NCBI GenBank assembly: GCA_904393845.1 | Contig: CAJFNB010000067.1 | Span: 1-6,857 of the forward strand | Source of the DNA: Alloclostridium intestinigallinarum | GTDB taxonomy: Bacteria; Bacillota; Clostridia; Christensenellales; UBA3700 | Reading direction: 5' to 3' | Length of the DNA: 6,857 nucleotides | Shown: positions 1 through 4,246 of the stretch, piece after piece | Position numbering within the stretch: position 1 is the first letter of the stretch | How the letters are laid out: each line of letters opens with the position of its first letter | Made by a program: the position numbers and the translations under genes | The notes under the pieces: model-generated | The model's database searches: none | The model's input: the letters and a program-made list of their open reading frames with translations, nothing else | What the model was told of the DNA's origin: nothing

Positions 1-46
1 TTATCTCTGCAATACTTTGGCTTTATTTATTCTCTATGGATAAAAT

Positions 47-121
47 ACAATCGTTTACCAAAAATCTTGGTATCGGATTGTTTTCATATCTTTATAAAAA
101 GAGTGTCCACTAAAGTGGACA
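47..121 (+). repeat. Paired palindrome module (B + A), forward copy 1
   Basis: Two palindromes lie 31 bp apart. Palindrome B is TACCAAAAATCTTGGTA at 56-72, inside a wider imperfect inverted repeat (ACAATC at 47-52 against GATTGT at 76-81). Palindrome A is TGTCCACTAAAGTGGACA at 104-121, with 8-bp perfect arms around AA. The same pair recurs at 805-879 and, inverted, at 1316-1516. Function is unknown; protein-binding sites, transposon-end remnants or RNA hairpins are all possible. Confidence 0.85.
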
Positions 122-172
122 GGGAGCGCGTGGCGTTCCCGGTCATACCTTGAAGGGAGCGTGGGACGCTCC
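122..172 (+). repeat. Tandem GC-rich hairpins, copy 1
   Basis: The first hairpin (122-140) has arms GGGAGCGC and GCGTTCCC around GTG, with one pair that would be G-U in RNA. The second (156-172) has perfect 7-bp arms GGAGCGT and ACGCTCC around GGG. They are followed by the recurring CTTAACCGCTGCGAAG segment (178-193). Related hairpins occur at 400-416, 698-714, 880-930, 1207-1223 and 1549-1563. The loops GTG and GGG define two subtypes. Confidence 0.8.
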
Positions 173-217
173 ACCCCTTAACCGCTGCGAAGAAACATTT
201 TTACTATCAAAAATAAT

Positions 218-388
218 CTTGTCAAGCAGTACTTGACAAGCCTGTTTTACTTACTATCAAAAATACCCTTGTCAAGTAGTATCTGACAAGCCTGTTGAAA
301 CTTTTAATAAAAATATGCTTGTCAAGTAGTACTTGACAAGCCTGTCTTACTTACTATCAATAACAATCTTCTCAAGTAGTACATGACA
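218..388 (+). repeat. Palindromic 50-bp tandem array 1 (4 units)
   Basis: Units start at 218, 268, 318 and 368, exactly 50 bp apart. Each has a 23-bp palindrome with arms CTTGTCAAG and CTTGACAAG around CAGTA or TAGTA. The 27 bp between them is also largely conserved (consensus CCTGTTTTACTTACTATC followed by A-rich sequence), except for the second interval (291-317), which has diverged. The last unit is degenerate and runs directly into a GCGGCGA cap. Because the intervals are themselves repeated, this is a tandem repeat and not a CRISPR array. Confidence 0.9.
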
Positions 389-432
389 GCGGCGAACCGG
401 GAGCGCGTGGCACTCCACCACTTAACCGCCGC
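389..432 (+). repeat. GC-rich cap hairpin after array 1
   Basis: Outer arms GCGGCG (389-394) and CGCCGC (427-432) enclose an inner hairpin GGAGCGC-GTG-GCACTCC (400-416) carrying one C/A mismatch. The TTAACCGC motif follows the hairpin. An equivalent cap follows each of the three arrays, at 389, 686 and 1197, so the array plus cap behaves as a unit. Confidence 0.75.
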
Positions 433-440
433 GAAGTAGC

Positions 441-479
441 AAAAGCATGTTTTGATAGTACTATCTTCGCAACGCTTTT
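441..479. repeat. Nested inverted repeat
   Basis: Outer arms AAAAGC (441-446) and GCTTTT (474-479) surround a perfect 12-bp palindrome GATAGTACTATC (454-465). Remnants of the outer part (GCAATGCTTTT or AACGCTTTT) recur after the other caps, near 754-760 and 1275-1285, without the inner palindrome. Confidence 0.6.
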
Positions 480-510
480 ATTTGATTACCATAAAAATAG
501 GAGATTTGCT

Positions 511-685
511 GTTGTCAAGCAGTACCTGACAAGGCTGTTAAAATTTTTAACAAAAAGTAGCGTGTCAAGCAGTACTTGACAAGGCTGTTATAAAACTATG
601 CGGCAAAAAACACTATTGTCAAGTAGTATCTGACAAGCCTGTTTTACTTACTATCAAAAATACTCTTGTCAAGCAGTACCTGACA
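511..685 (+). repeat. Palindromic 50-bp tandem array 2 (4 units)
   Basis: Palindromes start at 511, 561, 615 and 665, giving spacings of 50, 54 and 50. The first two units have G-T-rich left edges (GTTGTCAAG, CGTGTCAAG) and diverged intervals. The third interval matches the array consensus CCTGTTTTACTTACTATC. The array lacks the palindrome A/B module and instead follows the 441-479 inverted repeat. It ends in the same TGACAGCGGCGA junction as the other arrays. Confidence 0.88.
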
Positions 686-740
686 GCGGCGAGCCAGGGA
701 GCGCGTGGCGCTCCACCAATGATTAAGCCGTGAAGTGACC
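686..740 (+). repeat. GC-rich cap hairpin after array 2
   Basis: This contains the perfect 7-bp hairpin GGAGCGC-GTG-GCGCTCC at 698-714. It is followed by a variant tail, GATTAAGCCGTGAAGTG at 721-737, instead of CTTAACCGC. The same GATTAAGCC variant appears at 1532-1540, which suggests two tail subtypes. Confidence 0.7.
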
Positions 741-804
741 GAAAAGGCTCATAACGCTTTTATCTCTGCAATACTTTGGCTTTTTTATTCTCTATAGATA
801 AAAT

Positions 805-879
805 ACAATCGTTTACCAAAAATCTTGGTATCGGATTGTTTTCATATCTTTGTAAAAGAAGTGTCCACTAAAGTGGACA
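805..879 (+). repeat. Paired palindrome module (B + A), forward copy 2
   Basis: Palindrome B is at 814-830 inside the wider ACAATC (805-810)/GATTGT (834-839) inverted repeat. Palindrome A is at 862-879. Both palindromes are base-for-base identical to copy 1 although the sequence between them differs at several positions. Confidence 0.85.
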
Positions 880-930
880 GGGAGCGCGTGGCGTTCCCGG
901 TCATACCTCGAAGGGAGCGTGGGACGCTTC
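880..930 (+). repeat. Tandem GC-rich hairpins, copy 2
   Basis: The hairpin at 880-898 is identical to 122-140. The second hairpin, 914-930, has arms GGAGCGT and ACGCTTC. Relative to copy 1, one C has become T, which would convert a G-C pair to a G-U pair in RNA and so retain the stem. Confidence 0.78.
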
Positions 931-975
931 ACCCCTTAACCACTGCGAAGAAACATTTTTACTATCAAAAATCAT

Positions 976-1195
976 CGTGTCAAGCAGTACTTGACAAGTC
1001 TGTTTTACTTACTATCAAAAATAATCTTGTCAAGCAGTAACTGACAAGTCTGTTTTACTTACTATCAAAATAATCTTGTCAAGTAGTACCTGACAAGCCT
1101 GTCTTACTTACTATCAAAAATAACCATGTCAAGTAGTACCTGACAAGGCTGTTTTACTTAGTATCAAAGATAATCTTGTCAAGTACCACTTGACA
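976..1195 (+). repeat. Palindromic 50-bp tandem array 3 (5 units)
   Basis: Palindromes start at 976, 1026, 1075, 1125 and 1175 (spacings 50, 49, 50, 50). The intervals are highly uniform: (T/C/G)CTGTTTTACTTACTATC plus an A-rich tail. The uniformity shows that this is the most recently homogenised of the three arrays. The final unit has an altered centre (TACCA in place of TAGTA) but intact arms, and joins the GCGGCGA cap. Confidence 0.9.
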
Positions 1196-1196
1196 G

Positions 1197-1260
1197 CGGC
1201 GAGCCGGAAGCGCCGTGCGCTTCACCACTTAACCGCATCGAAGTGACAAAACGGAACTTC
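1197..1260 (+). repeat. GC-rich cap hairpin after array 3
   Basis: A perfect 7-bp hairpin GAAGCGC-CGT-GCGCTTC lies at 1207-1223. Compared with GGAGCGC/GCGCTCC in the other caps, both members of one base pair have changed together (G-C to A-T). GCGG at 1197-1200 can pair with CCGC in the following TTAACCGC. A further inverted repeat, GAAGT (1240-1244) and ACTTC (1256-1260), follows. Confidence 0.72.
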
Positions 1261-1315
1261 AAGGCTTTTTCTCCGCAATGCTTTTGTTTTTTTAGTGTCA
1301 GTGGATATATAATTT

Positions 1316-1516
1316 TGTCCACTTTAGTGGACAGACCATTAAAAAATATTCGTATATGTCTATACAAAGATTTTAGGTATAGACCTCTTTTCTTAATTCC
1401 GTAAGGTCCACTTTAGTGGACAGACTGATAAAAAATGCTCCCTACATATCTATACCAAGATTTTTGGTATAGGCATCTCCCGGGGTTCATAAGAAAAGTG
1501 TCCACTTTAGTGGACA
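1316..1516 (-). repeat. Inverted cluster of palindromes A and B
   Basis: Palindrome A appears three times as TGTCCACTTTAGTGGACA or a one-base variant (1316-1333, 1405-1422, 1499-1516), in the orientation opposite to 104 and 862. Palindrome B alternates between them: TACCAAGATTTTTGGTA at 1453-1469 (reverse complement of the 56-72 copy) and a degenerate version with arms GTCTATAC (1358-1365) and GTATAGAC (1377-1384). The alternation A-B-A-B-A has a period near 90 bp, so this is an inverted, partly amplified form of the 47-121 module. Confidence 0.85.
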
Positions 1517-1566
1517 GCGGTAAACCGCGCCTGATTAAGCCTTGAACGGAGTGTGGGACACTCTCC
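1517..1566 (+). repeat. Terminal cap hairpins of the repeat field
   Basis: GCGGT-AA-ACCGC (1517-1528) directly follows the last palindrome A. The GATTAAGCC variant tail comes next. A hairpin with arms GAGTGT (1549-1554) and ACACTC (1558-1563) around GGG follows. Compared with GAGCGT/ACGCTC at 157-171, both members of one pair changed (C-G to T-A). Recognisable repeat content ends here. Confidence 0.68.
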
Positions 1567-1600
1567 TTGCAATGACGTGGCTTCCATCAAAACAAGCGGA

Positions 1601-1638
1601 AAATAAAAGGGCAGATACGGTATAAAACCGTATCCGCC
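1601..1638 (-). terminator. Rho-independent terminator of thrS
   Basis: On the minus strand an 11-bp stem (GGCGGATACGG against CCGTATCTGCC, with one G-U) encloses a 7-nt TTTTATA loop and is followed by CTTTTATTT. It starts about 60 bases past the thrS stop. A smaller GCGCC/GGCGC hairpin at 1667-1684 lies between the stop and this terminator and lacks a good U-run. Confidence 0.82.
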
Positions 1639-1698
1639 GTATCCTTTTTGTTTATCGGTTAGTAAAGCGCCTTTCATTCGGCGCCTATTTTAACTTAA

Positions 1699-3636
1699 TC
1701 AGTCAAGGCGCTTGCTTTCGACGTCCTCTTTTACCTGTTTGATAAAGTCGTCAAGAGAGAATTTGCCCTTGTCGCCTTCACCGCGGCGGCGTACGGAAAC
1801 CACGTTTTCTTCCGCCTCTTTGTCGCCGATTATCAGCATATAAGGAATTTTTTCCATCTGCCAGCTGCGTATCTTGTAGCCGAGCGTTTCGTTGCGCGTA
1901 TCTTCTTCCGCCCTGAGTCCCGCGGCGCGCAGGGCGGCGGTGATTTCACGCGCTTTGTCGCTGTTGCGGTCGGTCAGGCTTGCCACGCGCACCTGCGTAG
2001 GCGAAAGCCATACGGGGAACGCGCCCGCGAATTTTTCTATCAGCAGGGCGAGGGTGCGCTCGTAACAGCCGATGGAAGAGCGGTGGATTATATAGGGACG
2101 TTTCTTTTCGCCGTTTTCGTCGATATAGTTCATATCGAAGTTTTCCGCCAGGAACATATCCACCTGCACGGTGATGAGCGTATCTTCCTTGCCGTGTACG
2201 TTCTTTATCTGAATATCCAGCTTGGGACCGTAGAACGCCGCTTCGCCCTTTGCCTCCACGTAATTTATGCCCAGATGGTCGAGCATACGGCGCATGGTGT
2301 CTTCCGCCTTATCCCAGATTTCAGGTTCGTTGATATATTTTTTCGTGTCGGCGGGGTCCCAGCGCGAGAAGCGGTAGGACACGTCCTTGTCCAGACCGAA
2401 GCATTTGAGCATATACTGTTCCAGAGCAACCACGTTTCTGAACTCTTCTTCCAGCTGTTCGGGGGTGACGATGAGGTGACCTTCGCTGAGCGTGAACTGG
2501 CGGATACGTATAAGTCCGTGCATTTCGCCGCTCGCTTCGTTACGGAACAGGGTGGAAGTCTCGCCGTATCTCAAAGGCAGATCGCGGTAAGATTTCAGTC
2601 CGTTGTTGTATATGGTGTACTGGAAGGGACAGGTCATGGGGCGGAGCGCGTAGACTTCATCGTCTTTTTCTTCGTCGCCGATTATGAACATTCCCTCCTT
2701 ATAGTGGTCCCAGTGCCCGGATATCTTATACAGGTTGGATTTTGCCATATAAGGCGTTTTGGTGAGCAGATAGCCGCGCTTTTCCTCTTCGTCTTCCACG
2801 AATCTGGTCATTATCTGGAATATCTTCGCGCCCTTGGGCATGAGCAGGGGCAGACCCTGGCCGATGTTGTCGTCGGTCATGAAAATGCCGAGTTCGCGTC
2901 CCAGCTTGTTGTGGTCGCGCTTTTTCGCCTCTTCAAGGGCGGCGAGATGGTCGGCAAGGTCGGACTTCTTGTCAAAGCAGGTGCCGTAAATGCGCGAAAG
3001 CATCTTGTTCTTTTCGTTGCCGCGCCAGTATGCGCCCGTGAGCGAAGTCAGCTTAAACGCCTTTATCATACCCGTGGAAGGCAGGTGCGGACCTGCGCAA
3101 AGGTCGGTGAAGTCGCCCTGGCGGTAGAAGGATATCTCCGCGTCGGCGGGCAGGTCGTTTATCAGCTGCACTTTGTAATCTTCCTTGTAGCCGCGCATGA
3201 GCTTCAAAGCCTCGCTTCTCGGCAGGGTGAAGCGTTCCAGCTTGTAATTGGCTTTTATTATGTTCTTCATCTCCGCTTCTATGCGGGGCAGATCGTCCAT
3301 GGTTATGGGCGTAACAAAGTCTATATCGTAATAAAAACCGTTTTCTATGGCGGGTCCGATTGCAAGTTTGCAGGTGGGGAATATGCTCTTCACCGCCTGC
3401 GCAAGGATATGCGCGCAGGTGTGGCGGTAAATCTTCCTGCCTTCCTCGTCCTTGAAGGTGAGAATTTCCAGGCTGTGGTCGCCGTCCAGAACGTAGCCCA
3501 GTTCGCGGACAACGCCGTCCACCTTTGCTCCCAGCGCGGCGCGCGCCAGACCTTCGGAAATTTTTGCCGCCGCTTCCTTAACGGTCATAGGCGCATCGTA
3601 TTCAAGGCTTGAGCCGTCTTTCAAAGTGAGTTTCAT
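1699..3636 (-). CDS. thrS: Threonine--tRNA ligase (ThrRS)
   Basis: This cytoplasmic class II synthetase charges tRNA-Thr with threonine. The 645-residue product is the usual length for bacterial ThrRS. An N-terminal TGS domain (about 1-62) is followed by the editing domain, which shows the HxxxH pair H72/H76 and C180/H184 in DLCAGPHLPSTG. The catalytic core follows, with motif 2 FRNE (R365) and motif 3 GCYER (R527). The expected zinc ligands are C336 (MTCP), H387 (SEGH) and H518 (IIHRS). A C-terminal anticodon-binding domain covers about 545-645. The start at 3636 is chosen because AAGGAG (3649-3644) sits 7 bases upstream and the protein begins MKLTLKDGS, as TGS domains do. A longer in-frame ATG at 3774 lies inside the leader terminator and is rejected. 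It is transcribed alone from a T-box leader and ends at the 1601-1638 terminator. Confidence 0.97.
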   Translation of the reverse strand: MKLTLKDGSSLEYDAPMTVKEAAAKISEGLARAALGAKVDGVVRELGYVLDGDHSLEILTFKDEEGRKIYRHTCAHILAQAVKSIFPTCKLAIGPAIENGFYYDIDFVTPITMDDLPRIEAEMKNIIKANYKLERFTLPRSEALKLMRGYKEDYKVQLINDLPADAEISFYRQGDFTDLCAGPHLPSTGMIKAFKLTSLTGAYWRGNEKNKMLSRIYGTCFDKKSDLADHLAALEEAKKRDHNKLGRELGIFMTDDNIGQGLPLLMPKGAKIFQIMTRFVEDEEEKRGYLLTKTPYMAKSNLYKISGHWDHYKEGMFIIGDEEKDDEVYALRPMTCPFQYTIYNNGLKSYRDLPLRYGETSTLFRNEASGEMHGLIRIRQFTLSEGHLIVTPEQLEEEFRNVVALEQYMLKCFGLDKDVSYRFSRWDPADTKKYINEPEIWDKAEDTMRRMLDHLGINYVEAKGEAAFYGPKLDIQIKNVHGKEDTLITVQVDMFLAENFDMNYIDENGEKKRPYIIHRSSIGCYERTLALLIEKFAGAFPVWLSPTQVRVASLTDRNSDKAREITAALRAAGLRAEEDTRNETLGYKIRSWQMEKIPYMLIIGDKEAEENVVSVRRRGEGDKGKFSLDDFIKQVKEDVESKRLD

Positions 3637-3643
3637 ATTTATT

Positions 3644-3649
3644 CTCCTT
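3644..3649 (-). promoter_or_regulatory. thrS ribosome binding site
   Basis: AAGGAG on the minus strand, 7 bases before ATG at 3636. It decides the start against the upstream in-frame ATG at 3774, which has no comparable site and would lie within the attenuator hairpin. Confidence 0.88.
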
Positions 3650-3750
3650 CGTCCGCGCTTCCTTTGGAATCGACGGACAATTTTTTCTCTAATATTACTC
3701 TTTAAGTAAGGTGCTGTTCCGTGCGCTTCAGTTTTTGCCGCTTGCGGTAA

Positions 3751-3785
3751 AACAAAAAAGCCGTCCTTACGCATAAGGACGACTT
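3751..3785 (-). terminator. T-box attenuator terminator of thrS leader
   Basis: An 8-bp stem CGTCCTTA (3781-3774) pairs with TAAGGACG (3769-3762) around a TGCG tetraloop, followed by GC and TTTTTTGTTTT. CCTTA of the 5' arm can alternatively pair with TAAGG (3804-3800) of the T-box antiterminator, and CGT (3781-3779) with ACG (3792-3790). The two structures are therefore mutually exclusive. Confidence 0.93.
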
Positions 3786-3985
3786 GCGCCGTGGTTCCAC
3801 CTTATTTTACGGATTACTCCGCCTTATTTCCGCGCTTGCGCCGCGCCGCGGTTCCCGTAACAGCGGTGGTATTTTCAGGGGCGGACAGCTCTTCTTTCAG
3901 CCGCGGAAAAGCTCTCTTTGTGTCCGTATCAATGAAAACGTGTCCTCTGTCTGCCGCTAGGCGGCAGGAACGTATCTTTTTCGGT
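3751..3985 (-). promoter_or_regulatory. T-box riboswitch controlling thrS (tRNA-Thr responsive)
   Basis: The canonical T-box sequence AAGGTGGAACCACGGCG is at 3803-3787 and its TGGA bulge would pair with the NCCA end of uncharged tRNA. Upstream are AGAGAGC and GCTGAAAGAAGAGCTG, resembling distal stem I of Firmicute T-boxes. CTGAAAATACCACC (3877-3865) follows at the place where the specifier normally lies. It holds ACC twice in a row (3870-3868 and 3867-3865), and ACC is a threonine codon, matching the downstream gene. A GC-rich stretch (about 3860-3830) could form stem II/III. A strong extra hairpin, CTGCCGC-CTA-GCGGCAG (3967-3951), lies near the 5' end before stem I. By family knowledge, uncharged tRNA-Thr stabilises the antiterminator and permits readthrough. 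Exact specifier register is inferred. Confidence 0.93.
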
Positions 3986-3991
3986 GAAAAT

Positions 3992-4020
3992 ATTATACCG
4001 CTATAAAATGCGGCTGTCAA
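3992..4020 (-). promoter_or_regulatory. Consensus promoter of thrS
   Basis: Perfect -35 TTGACA (4020-4015), a 17-bp spacer and perfect -10 TATAAT (3997-3992) on the minus strand. This predicts a start near 3985 and a leader of about 350 nt. The match to the housekeeping consensus is complete, consistent with control being exerted after initiation by the T-box. The 141 bp between this -35 and the divergent trpB2 -35 contain only small inverted repeats (4062-4078, 4103-4118). Confidence 0.9.
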
Positions 4021-4161
4021 GCCTTTTTAAGAAAAAAGTAACCGCGGCGGAACACTTTAACCGAAAGCGCATCTTTCGCGCGCCGGGTCTGATATTTTCG
4101 TGCGGCGGCAGTCCGCCGGGGCGTATTTCAACGGTAAAATTCCGCCGCAAAGTCAAATTAC

Positions 4162-4191
4162 TTGACACGCCGCGTGGAATAATTATATTAT
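4162..4191 (+). promoter_or_regulatory. Promoter of trpB2
   Basis: -35 TTGACA at 4162-4167. The -10 could be TATATT (4184-4189, 16-bp spacer) or TATTAT (4186-4191, 18-bp spacer). The -10 region lies in one arm of a 10-bp AT-only inverted repeat (4184-4193 and 4200-4209). This overlap could be a regulator site or just low-complexity AT sequence. Confidence 0.7.
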
Positions 4192-4246
4192 ATATAAAAA
4201 TATAATATATGCCCGTATCGGTTGGGTACGGGTACAGGTAACGGAT

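Larger units (their letters stand above)
1..270. repeat. Long direct repeat, copy 1
   Basis: This stretch recurs at about 760-1027 with only scattered substitutions and one 1-base indel in the T-rich run near 22-30 (offset 759 before it, 758 after). It contains, in order, a T/A-rich lead, the inverted repeat centred on TACCAAAAATCTTGGTA, the TGTCCACTAAAGTGGACA palindrome, two GC-rich hairpins, and the first 50-bp palindromic unit. The window starts inside the copy, so its true left end is unknown. No open reading frame with gene-like features is present. Confidence 0.9.
760..1027. repeat. Long direct repeat, copy 2
   Basis: Second copy of the segment at 1-270, in the same orientation. The differences include several that fall on paired hairpin positions. 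The two copies lead into comparable arrays of the 50-bp palindromic unit (four units after copy 1, five after copy 2). The whole is therefore best read as a duplicated super-unit of about 440-500 bp, with an extra array (511-685) between the copies. Short frames through this region read across repeats and are not considered genes. Confidence 0.9.

Noticed and set aside
825..1040. Small plus-strand reading frame across copy 2 of the long repeat
   Set aside because: It runs through palindromes A and the array repeats, has no ribosome site, and its content is repeat translation.
218..1195. CRISPR array (23-bp repeats, about 27-bp spacers, regular period)
   Set aside because: Most spacers are near-identical to each other, repeats vary between copies, and no cas gene is present; it is a tandem repeat with a 50-bp unit.
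1179..1367. Small minus-strand reading frame
   Set aside because: It crosses the array 3 end, cap hairpin and palindrome A, with no ribosome site or protein-like composition.
2083..3612. Long plus-strand frame of 509 codons antisense to thrS
   Set aside because: thrS carries all ThrRS motifs; the antisense frame is a by-product of its codon usage and resembles no known family.
3637..3774. 46-codon N-terminal extension of thrS
   Set aside because: The ATG at 3774 lies in the attenuator hairpin, there is no ribosome site, and the extension does not fit the TGS domain start.
4062..4118. Small inverted repeats between the divergent promoters (4062-4078, 4103-4118)
   Set aside because: Six-bp stems in GC-rich sequence are expected by chance, and neither overlaps a promoter element.
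4209..4241. Ten-codon leader peptide MPVSVGYGYR before trpB2
   Set aside because: No ribosome site, start codon too close to the predicted transcription start, and no tryptophan codons.
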